Assembly: GCA_964395915.1 (NCBI GenBank)
Contig: CAYNDB010000139.1
Coordinates: forward strand, 1 to 5,591
Direction of reading: 5' to 3'
DNA: 5,591 nucleotides
Source: CAYNDB01 sp964395915
GTDB lineage: Bacteria > Nitrospinota_A > UBA7883 > JAJRTC01
How positions within the stretch are numbered: position 1 is the stretch's first letter; the number at the start of each line of letters is the position of its first letter. A program made the translations under genes and the position numbers. Of the stretch, positions 1-5,548 are shown piece after piece. Under the pieces are notes generated by a model, which was not told where the DNA came from, ran no database searches, and worked only from the letters and a program-made list of their open reading frames with translations.

Positions 1-93
1 GTTTCCCGAAAATAATAAAATAATATACTTAGTTATCAATTTCTGGAGTGATAAAACCTGCCAAAGGCAAATTCAACAGCGGAAAACCGGAAA

Positions 94-477
94 TCACCAG
101 ATCAATCCGCAATCTTTCAGCCATTCCTTTTCGTCAAATCGCTCTATGGCCCATTCCTGAAACGCGACCTCATTTTCGCTAAGATCATGGCCGTCGATGA
201 TGTCTCTATCATTTATGCTTTGCATGACAGCTTCCTGCATATGTCGCACGACCTGTCCATTATCCAAAGGCTCATTTTTACCTTTGGCAAGCGCAATGTC
301 AGCTATTTCAAGTAATTCGCTCACTTTAATAGCCATGCCCAGCAATGTGCCGTTTTCTATCATTTTATTAGCTTTGAGAGCGTCCAGTAATGACATAACC
401 TCATCGTCATTGGTCATAGCTTTTACTATCGCGTCTGAAAGTTCTTTGAGTTTCTCGTCCCGTTTTCTTTTGTCCAT
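94..477 (-). CDS. Small acidic hypothetical protein, 127 aa
   Basis: I do not recognise this protein. It is about 127 residues, soluble (no signal peptide or membrane segment) and rich in Glu, Asp, Lys and Leu. It starts with a very basic stretch (MDKRKRDEKLKEL), continues in probable amphipathic helices, and ends in a Trp- and acid-rich tail (FQEWAIERF, KEWLKDCGLIW). The start chosen is ATG at 477-475, because AAAGGAG at 490-484 lies 6 nt upstream; a TTG at 483 would abut that site and is unlikely. It ends at TGA 96-94. The gene points away from everything else here, so it is not part of the dnaB cluster. Coding is supported by the strong ribosome binding site and a plausible composition; the + strand reading over the same bases (197-511) gives a low-complexity Ser/Leu product and is taken as a shadow. 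Function unknown. Confidence 0.7.
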   Translation of the reverse strand: MDKRKRDEKLKELSDAIVKAMTNDDEVMSLLDALKANKMIENGTLLGMAIKVSELLEIADIALAKGKNEPLDNGQVVRHMQEAVMQSINDRDIIDGHDLSENEVAFQEWAIERFDEKEWLKDCGLIW

Positions 478-483
478 GATCAA

Positions 484-490
484 CTCCTTT
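484..490 (-). promoter_or_regulatory. Ribosome binding site deciding the start of the 94-477 gene
   Basis: Read on the minus strand this is AAAGGAG, 6 nt before ATG 477-475. It favours that ATG over the in-frame TTG at 483-481, which directly touches the site. Confidence 0.75.
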
Positions 491-550
491 GCTCGTGGGC
501 GCCATACTTAACACTTATCGGCTTTTCGCCACTTTTTAATAAGCCCGACA

Positions 551-556
551 TATAAT
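551..556 (+). promoter_or_regulatory. Isolated perfect -10 box (TATAAT), candidate promoter
   Basis: TATAAT matches the housekeeping -10 consensus exactly. No good -35 hexamer lies 15-19 bp upstream (GCCACT is what sits at 17 bp), and there is no extended TG motif, so it would need an activator or be chance in AT-rich DNA. If used, transcription would begin near 563 and run straight into the hairpin/T-run at 575-621, then towards the gene at 764. Confidence 0.25.
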
Positions 557-574
557 GCTGAATAGTGCAATATA

Positions 575-621
575 GGCGCCGTTATCGGCGCGCAAAATTT
601 TTGTAACCGCCTGTTTTTTTT
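575..621 (+). terminator. GC hairpin with alternative fold and T8 tract; terminator or attenuator candidate
   Basis: Two exclusive folds can be drawn. Fold A is a tight hairpin, GCGCCG (576-581), loop TTAT, CGGCGC (586-591). Fold B pairs GGCG-cc-GTTA (575-584, with a 2-nt bulge) with TAACCGCC (604-611), and is followed 2 nt later by eight T residues (614-621), the layout of a Rho-independent terminator on the + strand. Forming A blocks B. The element lies between the divergent gene at 94-477 and the gene at 764, so it could end a short leader RNA or attenuate the 764 transcript. Fold B has a weak, bulged stem and a long loop, so function is uncertain. Confidence 0.35.
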
Positions 622-655
622 ACCACTCAGGATGTCCAAATAGAAGTGTTTTTAC

Positions 656-720
656 TTTTTTGCAAAAAATTGTCTGGGTCGGACAAAATTTGACAAAAAC
701 AAGTTTTAATAAAACGTTTT
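656..720. promoter_or_regulatory. Cluster of palindromes and 10-bp-phased repeats upstream of the 764 gene
   Basis: Directly visible are: a perfect 14-bp palindrome, T6-GC-A6 (656-669); an inverted pair TTGTC (670-674) / GACAA (682-686) spaced by 7 bp; GACAAAA repeated directly at 682-688 and 692-698, one helical turn apart; and a perfect 10-bp palindrome AAAACGTTTT (711-720). A consensus -35 TTGACA occurs at 690-695 but no matching -10 is found at 15-19 bp. The A- and T-tracts would favour intrinsically curved DNA. This looks like a regulator-binding or bent promoter region for the gene at 764, but no known operator was recognised. Confidence 0.3.
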
Positions 721-763
721 GGGAGTATCATAGTTATATTGTAGTTTTACTGTTACGTGGTTG

Positions 764-1105
764 ATGAAGTATCTTTTTGCAGCTCTTGCCGTCACAATTA
801 TAATTGGCGCCTCCGGTTATTTATTTTTTGGCGAAAAGGCCGCGTCTATGGAGTTAAATGGGGAAACGCAGCCCCTCGAGCAAGACAATGAATCCTTGTC
901 AATGCAAGCTTTTCTGGACATTGACGAAACATATGATGAGCATGAATATTCTGACCTGAAAAGGAGGGCTCAAGCGCGGCTGCGTGTGTTGAAAAACTTG
1001 GAAATAAAACAGGAGGAAACCTTGCTGCACATTAAAGAAAGTGACAGGGAAACTCAGGCCAGGAAAGACCGGGCGCAGGCCATTTCAGAATGGCTTAACA
1101 AATAA
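764..1105 (+). CDS. Single-pass membrane-anchored hypothetical protein with helical charged tail, 113 aa
   Basis: I do not recognise this family. The protein begins MKYLF and has one hydrophobic segment at about residues 3-22 (AALAVTIIIGASGYLFF), with no Cys for lipidation and no clear signal-peptidase site, so it is more likely an anchor than a cleaved signal. Residues 25-58 are acidic and probably flexible. Residues 60-113 are dense in Lys, Arg, Glu and Gln with spaced Leu/Ile (LKRRAQARLRVLKNLEIKQ) and should form a long helix or coiled coil. With a short positively charged start the tail would face the periplasm. The ATG at 764 is preferred; an in-frame TTG at 761 precedes it, and no good Shine-Dalgarno is seen (only GTGG nearby). 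It is followed by a 182-nt gap before dnaB. Possibly an envelope scaffold or adaptor, but that is a guess. Confidence 0.6.
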   Translation: MKYLFAALAVTIIIGASGYLFFGEKAASMELNGETQPLEQDNESLSMQAFLDIDETYDEHEYSDLKRRAQARLRVLKNLEIKQEETLLHIKESDRETQARKDRAQAISEWLNK

Positions 1106-1160
1106 TATCCCACAAACGATTGTAAATTGTTCATTTGTTTTTGAAGCTTTAATTTGGTCT

Positions 1161-1189
1161 TTTTCATTTGCCAGATATTAATGTATATT
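1161..1189 (+). promoter_or_regulatory. Candidate sigma70-type promoter for dnaB
   Basis: TTTTCA (1161-1166, 4 of 6 matches to TTGACA) and TATATT (1184-1189, 5 of 6 to TATAAT) are 17 bp apart. The -10 lies in a tandem repeat, ATATTAAT at 1175-1182 and again at 1185-1192, one helical turn apart. A start near 1196 would give a leader of about 90 nt containing the hairpins at 1209-1265. In such AT-rich DNA chance matches are common. Confidence 0.3.
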
Positions 1190-1208
1190 AATCCAATCCA
1201 ATAAAATT

Positions 1209-1286
1209 TTATCCGACGTTTCTGAAATAAAGCGTCGGATAGCGGGGAATTTCTAACAATCCGACAGACTTTTAACTTCTTTTTTT
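1209..1286 (+). promoter_or_regulatory. Structured dnaB leader with two competing hairpins and T-run
   Basis: TATCCGACG (1210-1218) pairs perfectly with CGTCGGATA (1233-1241); the stem extends inward through a G-U and two A-U pairs and outward by one more G-U, leaving the 8-nt loop CTGAAATA. A second copy of the left arm, ATCCGAC (1259-1265), can instead pair with GTCGGAT (1234-1240) across an 18-nt loop. The two hairpins exclude each other. The second is followed by TTTT (1270-1273) and a run of seven T (1280-1286) that ends one base before the dnaB ATG. The arrangement resembles an attenuator or a protein- or ligand-responsive leader, but no known riboswitch class is recognised and the T-run is 14 nt beyond the second stem. 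Confidence 0.4.
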
Positions 1287-1287
1287 G

Positions 1288-2694
1288 ATGAACGAATTTC
1301 ACCAGACAATAAAACCGGTTCAAAGAACCCAGGGCAGAACACCTCCGCAGAACATCGAAATGGAGCAATCTGTTCTTGGCGCAATTTTATTGGATAACAA
1401 CGTCTTGTCAAAAGCTCTGGAAGTCCTTGCGGGCGCGGAAGATTTTTATAAACCGGCCCATCGCAAGATATATGACGCGATGATAGATCTGTATGAGCGC
1501 AACGAACCGACCGACCTGTTGACCCTTACCGAAAATCTGCGGAAAAGCGGTTTGCTGAATGAAATTGGCGGAACTGATTATCTTGCCGATCTTACAGACA
1601 TAGTTCCCACTGCGGCCAATATCCGCGTTCACGCAAAGGTGGTTCGGGAAAAGGCGATATTACGCAAGCTTATAACAGTGGCGGGCGAGGTCGGCTCTTT
1701 GGCTTTTGAGGATTCTGAGGACATTGAGACTCTTCTCGACAGGGTTGAACGGATGGTTCTCGAGATTTCACAGGAGCGCGCCCGTAAAAGTTTCCTGTCG
1801 ATGAAAACCGTAATCAATGCTGGAATGGAGACCGTGGCAAGGCTTTATGATAACAAGAGCCTTATCACCGGTGTCACTACAGGATACAAAGACCTGGACG
1901 AGAAAACCGCAGGGCTTCAACCTTCCGATCTGATTATAGTCGCAGGCCGTCCGTCTATGGGAAAAACCGCTTTGGCCATGAACATTGTGCAAAACGCGGC
2001 CAGCGATAACGATGAAGCTGTGGTGGCTGTGTTTTCCCTTGAGATGAACGCGGAACAGCTCGCGCTTCGTATGCTCTGTTCCGAGGCGAAGGTATCTGGC
2101 AATAAAATGAGAACCGGTTTTCTCGCCCAGAGTGACTGGCCCAAGCTTTCCGCGGCGGCGGGCCGTCTCCACGCCGCCTCGATTTTTATAGACGACACAG
2201 CTTCCCAGACAGCTCTGGATATACGCGCCAAAGCGAGAAGACTAAAAAATGAGCAGGGACGGCTCGACCTTATCGTTGTTGATTATCTGCAACTTATGAG
2301 CGCGCGCGGCCGGGTTGAATCAAGACATCTAGAGGTCTCTGAAATAACCAGATCGTTAAAACAATTGGCCAAGGAGCTTCATGTCCCAGTTATCGCCATT
2401 TCACAATTGTCTCGCAAAGTTGAGGACAGGGAAGGGAAAAGGCCGCAACTTGCCGACCTTCGCGAGTCCGGCAGTATCGAACAGGACGCTGATCTGGTGA
2501 TTTTTGTTTACCGTGAAGAATTTTACGACAGGGACAAACCGGAGGCGCAGGGTAAGGCGGAGATAATCATCGGCAAGCAGCGAAATGGCCCGACAGGAGT
2601 AGTGAAACTTGCATTCCTCAAAGACTTCACCAGATTTGAAGACCTTGCGGCCGCTGATCCGGCTGGATATGTGGAGTTTGAAGAACAGTTTTAG
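1288..2694 (+). CDS. dnaB: Replicative DNA helicase DnaB, 468 aa
   Basis: DnaB is the hexameric ATP-dependent 5'-3' helicase that unwinds DNA at the replication fork and recruits primase. Numbering from ATG 1288: the N-terminal DnaB domain starts at the typical P-P-x-N-I-E-x-E-Q-S-V-L-G motif (about 19-31) and runs to about 120, then a linker, then the RecA-like C-terminal domain from about 195. Walker A is GRPSMGKT (220-227), the catalytic Glu is E252 in FSLEM, Walker B is LIVVDYLQL (328-336), Q373 lies in ISQLSR, and the Lys/Arg finger is K430/R432 in KQRNGPTG. All key residues are present and the length is usual. No intein interrupts it. The start has no Shine-Dalgarno; a run of T directly precedes it, and an in-frame TTG at 1285 is an alternative. 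Starting at the later ATG (1360) would remove part of the conserved motif. It leads a run of co-directional genes, alr being 66 nt downstream. Confidence 0.97.
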   Translation: MNEFHQTIKPVQRTQGRTPPQNIEMEQSVLGAILLDNNVLSKALEVLAGAEDFYKPAHRKIYDAMIDLYERNEPTDLLTLTENLRKSGLLNEIGGTDYLADLTDIVPTAANIRVHAKVVREKAILRKLITVAGEVGSLAFEDSEDIETLLDRVERMVLEISQERARKSFLSMKTVINAGMETVARLYDNKSLITGVTTGYKDLDEKTAGLQPSDLIIVAGRPSMGKTALAMNIVQNAASDNDEAVVAVFSLEMNAEQLALRMLCSEAKVSGNKMRTGFLAQSDWPKLSAAAGRLHAASIFIDDTASQTALDIRAKARRLKNEQGRLDLIVVDYLQLMSARGRVESRHLEVSEITRSLKQLAKELHVPVIAISQLSRKVEDREGKRPQLADLRESGSIEQDADLVIFVYREEFYDRDKPEAQGKAEIIIGKQRNGPTGVVKLAFLKDFTRFEDLAAADPAGYVEFEEQF

Positions 2695-2703
2695 CAAAAC
2701 GCT

Positions 2704-2750
2704 GGCAACGTCTTTTGGGCGTTACCGTGGAAGCCGCTCGCTTCATGCGG
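2704..2750 (+). other. Hairpin-forming dnaB-alr spacer
   Basis: GGCAACGTC (2704-2712) pairs with GGCGTTACC (2718-2726) around a TTTTG loop, with one C/A mismatch and one G-U pair. Next to it CCGC (2734-2737) can pair with GCGG (2747-2750), just 10 nt before the alr ATG. No T-run follows either stem, so this is not an intrinsic terminator. It could mark RNA processing or modulate alr translation, since alr lacks a clear Shine-Dalgarno. Confidence 0.3.
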
Positions 2751-2760
2751 TAAATAAATT

Positions 2761-3900
2761 ATGGTAAAGCTCCATTATCCGGTCTACGCGGAGATTGATC
2801 TGGACCGTATGCATTCGAACCTTGATTTGCTCGGCAAGAGAGCCTCGGTTCCCATGCTTCCGGTGATAAAAGCGAACGCATACGGGCATGGCGCCGCGGC
2901 TCTGGCAAAGGAGATCGGCTCACGCAGTGATGTAGCGGGGTTGTCTGTCGGCACGGTAGATGAGGCGCTTGAGCTTCGCAAGGCTGGTTACAAGGGAAGG
3001 GCGCTGGTTCTCGACGGAGTTTTTGCCGAACAGGCGGCCCAAGTGGTTCGCCACAAGCTTGAAGTTGTCGTAAGCTCCATAGACCAAGTTAAAATGTTGG
3101 TGGCGAAAGCTGCGAGGTCTCCTGTCTCCATACACCTGAAAATAAATACAGGAATGACAAGGCTCGGCGCGGACCCTGAAAACGCTGTCGAGTTGTACAA
3201 AAAAGCCGCAAGCATGAAGAAAACGGCCATAGTTGGTGTGATGACGCATCTGGCTGATTCGAACAAGCGCAAAGGTTATGCCCCTACGCAAGTCAACATT
3301 TTTAATGATATCCTTTCTTCTATCCGGGCTTCGGGCTTTTCCATTCCAGCGAGGCATGCGGCCAACACCGCCGCTGTTTTTCTCCACCCAAAGGCCAGAT
3401 ACGACATGGTAAGGCCTGGCATTGGCGTATATGGAATCCAGGAATTTGGGGGAAGAGACGTGGGGCTAAAACCTGTTTTAAGTCTGCGGGCCAGGATCAT
3501 GATTACGCGTCGCCTTCTGAAGGGTACGCCTGTCTCCTATGGAATGACATGGGTGGCTCCACGCAAATGCAAGGTAGCGGTAGTCTGCGCAGGCTACGCC
3601 GATGGATATTCCAGGAGCTTTTCCAACAAGGCGCATGCTATCATTAATGGCGGAAAAATAAGACAGATTGGTATTGTCTGCATGGATAACTGCTTGTTTG
3701 ATGTTACCTACGCTAATGCAAAAACGGGAGACGTGGTAACTTTGATAGGCGAAGATAAAAAAGCGGCTGTGAAAGCTGTGGAACTGGCTCGGCTTGCAAA
3801 AACAATATCGTACGAAATACTCTGCGGGATAGGGCGGCGCGCGACACGTGTTTATATCCGTTCCGGCAAAGTTGAGAAGGTAGACCGGCCTAAATCATAA
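2761..3900 (+). CDS. alr: Alanine racemase, 379 aa
   Basis: Alr is a cytoplasmic PLP enzyme that interconverts L- and D-alanine, supplying D-Ala for peptidoglycan. The N-terminal TIM barrel contains the PLP-binding lysine K37 in the motif VIKANAYGHG (35-44). K127 in HLKINTGMTRLG is at the position of the lysine carbamylated in the Geobacillus enzyme, and R134 matches its R136. RPGIGVYG (218-225) follows, a conserved cofactor-side motif. In the C-terminal beta domain the second catalytic base is Y260 in SYGMTW, followed by GYADGYSR (278-285) and the substrate-site motif CMDN (307-310). Length is normal and the gene intact. ATG 2761 places YAEIDLDRMHSN at the usual distance from the N terminus; no strong Shine-Dalgarno is visible. 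mlaE starts 28 nt downstream, so the two are probably co-transcribed. The neighbouring Mla genes are also envelope genes. Confidence 0.96.
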   Translation: MVKLHYPVYAEIDLDRMHSNLDLLGKRASVPMLPVIKANAYGHGAAALAKEIGSRSDVAGLSVGTVDEALELRKAGYKGRALVLDGVFAEQAAQVVRHKLEVVVSSIDQVKMLVAKAARSPVSIHLKINTGMTRLGADPENAVELYKKAASMKKTAIVGVMTHLADSNKRKGYAPTQVNIFNDILSSIRASGFSIPARHAANTAAVFLHPKARYDMVRPGIGVYGIQEFGGRDVGLKPVLSLRARIMITRRLLKGTPVSYGMTWVAPRKCKVAVVCAGYADGYSRSFSNKAHAIINGGKIRQIGIVCMDNCLFDVTYANAKTGDVVTLIGEDKKAAVKAVELARLAKTISYEILCGIGRRATRVYIRSGKVEKVDRPKS

Positions 3901-3916
3901 CCTGAAGACCGTTTTC

Positions 3917-3920
3917 GGAG
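3917..3920 (+). promoter_or_regulatory. Ribosome binding site supporting a TTG start for mlaE
   Basis: GGAG sits 8 nt before TTG 3929-3931. The ATG between them (3921) reads only Met-Thr-Thr before TGA, so it cannot start mlaE. The TTG gives a 263-residue protein, close to the 260 of E. coli MlaE. Confidence 0.6.
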
Positions 3921-3928
3921 ATGACAAC

Positions 3929-4720
3929 TTGAAAACCTCTATTCCGATTGTCTCGAACCTCGGATCGCTCATGATATGGATCGCCGAGGCGACTGGTAAA
4001 TCCACACTTTTCGCATGGCAGATCATGCGCTGGATAGCCAGGCCTCCACTGCGTTTGAGGGCCATTTTCGAGCAGATGGAGGAGATAGGATTTAATTCTC
4101 TTCCGGTTGTGGCGATCACGGCGTTATCCACCGGCGGGGTCCTTGCCTTACAAAGTTATGAGGGATTCCACAGGTTTGGGGCGGAAAGCATGGTCGGCAC
4201 CGTTGTGGCGCTTTCCATGACCCGTGAACTGGGATGTGTGTTAACCGGTCTTATGGTGGCGGGTCGGGCTGGCTCGGCCATGGCTGCGGAGATAGGCACG
4301 ATGCAGGTCACAGAGCAGATAGACGCCCTGTACACTCTTTCGGCCAACCCGATAAAGTATCTGGTGGTCCCTCGCTTCATCGCCGCTGTTCTTATGATGC
4401 CTGTTCTCGTCATCGTTTCCGACGCGGTGGGAATATTGGGCGGAGCCGGTATAGGCGTTGGCGTTCTCGACTCGAATCCTGTCGTCTATATGAAAAAGAC
4501 GTTCGAATTTCTAAAACTCAACGACATCTACTCCGGACTTTTAAAGTCAATAGTTTTTGGAGCTATTATCGCAACTGTCTGTTGTTACCAGGGGTTTTAT
4601 ACCAAAGGAGGCGCCGAGGGTGTTGGCTCCGCCACTACGAGGTCTGTGGTGATTTCGTGCATCATGATACTTATTGTCGACTACATTATGACGGCGATGC
4701 TGTTTGGCGGAGGCGTGTGA
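3929..4720 (+). CDS. mlaE: MlaE-type phospholipid ABC transporter permease, 263 aa
   Basis: MlaE (Pfam MlaE/YrbE permease family) is the inner-membrane permease of the Mla system, working as a dimer with MlaF ATPases and an MlaD hexamer to move phospholipids between inner and outer membranes. An N-terminal amphipathic/interfacial part (about 1-50) leads into hydrophobic segments at about 57-77, 90-112, 148-178, 205-222 and 240-258. Family landmarks are visible: LQSYEGFHRFG (74-84), VALSMTRELG (93-102), AGRAGSAMAAEIGTM (111-125) and VTEQIDALYTLSANP (127-141), which form the conserved cytoplasmic loop contacting the ATPase, then GGAEGVGSATTRSVV (227-241). The start is TTG with GGAG 8 nt upstream; the next in-frame Met is at residue 15. 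The stop TGA overlaps the mlaF ATG by one base, a sign of translational coupling. In plants and actinobacteria relatives serve other lipids, so the exact substrate is inferred. Confidence 0.93.
   Translation: MKTSIPIVSNLGSLMIWIAEATGKSTLFAWQIMRWIARPPLRLRAIFEQMEEIGFNSLPVVAITALSTGGVLALQSYEGFHRFGAESMVGTVVALSMTRELGCVLTGLMVAGRAGSAMAAEIGTMQVTEQIDALYTLSANPIKYLVVPRFIAAVLMMPVLVIVSDAVGILGGAGIGVGVLDSNPVVYMKKTFEFLKLNDIYSGLLKSIVFGAIIATVCCYQGFYTKGGAEGVGSATTRSVVISCIMILIVDYIMTAMLFGGGV
4709..4713 (+). promoter_or_regulatory. Ribosome binding site for mlaF inside the mlaE 3' end
   Basis: GGAGG lies within the last codons of mlaE, 6 nt before the mlaF ATG at 4720. It fixes the mlaF start, although the same frame is open back to 4234. 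Confidence 0.8.
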
Positions 4721-5493
4721 TGGCGGAAGATCACATAATCGAAGTTATAGACATTCACAAATCGTTCGGGAACAAGGTTGTGCTTGACGGAGCGAGTCTT
4801 TCGATACGGAGAGGTGAGTCTATGGTAATTATCGGCGGTTCGGGCTCTGGCAAGTCCGTGTTGATAAAGCATATGATTGGTCTGTTGACGCCGGATGCGG
4901 GCAAGGCGCTGGTAAACGGGCAGGATGTCGCCAAGCTAAACGAAAAAGAGCTTGATCAGTTGCGTCGCAAGTTCGGGATGCTGTTCCAGGGAGCCGCTCT
5001 TTTCGACTCGCTGACAATCGGTGAAAACGTCGGTTTTGCGTTAGGGGAACATACCAATAAATCGAAAAAAGATATAGAGAAGATCGTTACGGAAAAGCTT
5101 GAGCTTGTCGGCTTGAAAGGTGTTGAAAATTTAAAACCCGCAGAGCTTTCCGGCGGTATGAAAAAAAGGGCTGGGCTGGCCCGCGCCATCGCAATGGATC
5201 CGGAAATAATCCTGTATGATGAGCCTACGACGGGTCTGGACCCTGTGATGTGCGACCAGATAAACGAGCTTATTGTGTCGCTTCAGAAAAAAATAGGAAC
5301 TACAGCGGTTACAATCACTCACGACATGGTCTCTGCAAATAAAATCGCCGACAGGATAGCCATGCTGTATCAAGGTAAATTTATCGCGGTGGGAACGCCG
5401 GAGGAAGTTTTATTTTCAGAAAGGCCCGAGGTTGCGGAATTCTGCTACATTGGTAAAATTATTCGGCAGACTGAAGCGATCCAGGGAAGATAA
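4720..5493 (+). CDS. mlaF: MlaF-type phospholipid ABC transporter ATPase, 257 aa
   Basis: MlaF is the cytoplasmic ATP-binding subunit that drives the MlaE/MlaD phospholipid transporter. From ATG 4720 all ABC motifs are in order: Walker A GGSGSGKS (39-46), Q-loop Q90 in GMLFQGAALFDSLT, signature LSGGM (143-147) followed by KKRAGLARA, Walker B IILYDE (163-168) with catalytic E168, D-loop TTGLDP (170-175) and the switch His H201 in ITHDM. The phrases FQGAALFDSLTIGENV and LSGGMKKRAGLARAIA are typical of the MlaF/TTG2A subfamily. Length fits. The true start follows GGAGG by 6 nt and overlaps the mlaE stop (TGATG); the frame stays open upstream through half of mlaE but that part encodes Arg/Cys/His-rich nonsense. 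It is followed after 55 nt by mlaD. Confidence 0.95.
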   Translation: MAEDHIIEVIDIHKSFGNKVVLDGASLSIRRGESMVIIGGSGSGKSVLIKHMIGLLTPDAGKALVNGQDVAKLNEKELDQLRRKFGMLFQGAALFDSLTIGENVGFALGEHTNKSKKDIEKIVTEKLELVGLKGVENLKPAELSGGMKKRAGLARAIAMDPEIILYDEPTTGLDPVMCDQINELIVSLQKKIGTTAVTITHDMVSANKIADRIAMLYQGKFIAVGTPEEVLFSERPEVAEFCYIGKIIRQTEAIQGR

Positions 5494-5548
5494 AGTATAC
5501 TAGTGAAACAACTTATGAAAATTATGTATATGGTAGGCGTGTAGGCCG

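Noticed and set aside
59..69. TGCC-AAA-GGCA hairpin as a terminator for the minus-strand gene
   Set aside because: Only four base pairs with a three-base loop and a short T4 tract; too weak to call.
690..695. Consensus -35 TTGACA as a promoter for the 764 gene
   Set aside because: No acceptable -10 lies 15-19 bp downstream; kept only as part of the repeat cluster.
1209..1217. TTATCCGAC as a DnaA box near dnaB
   Set aside because: Only six of nine positions match TTATCCACA, it is a single copy, and it is better explained as part of the hairpin stem; no origin features nearby.
1768..2231. Long minus-strand open frames inside dnaB
   Set aside because: They lie opposite the conserved helicase core and their products show no recognisable domain; shadows of dnaB codon usage.
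2920..3387. 155-codon minus-strand frame inside alr
   Set aside because: Fully within the conserved Alr barrel, no start signal and a low-plausibility composition; a shadow frame.
4234..4719. Long open extension of the mlaF frame upstream through mlaE, giving a 419-residue reading
   Set aside because: The extra part is Arg/Cys/His/Tyr-rich with no domain character and lies antiphase to a clearly conserved permease; mlaF has its own GGAGG and ATG at 4720.
5496..5501. TATACT after the mlaF stop as an mlaD promoter
   Set aside because: A fair -10 match, but no -35 at a usable spacing and the gene sits within an operon.
5503..5544. 13-codon GTG frame in the mlaF-mlaD gap
   Set aside because: No ribosome binding site, too short, and not in frame with mlaD; no evidence that it is translated.
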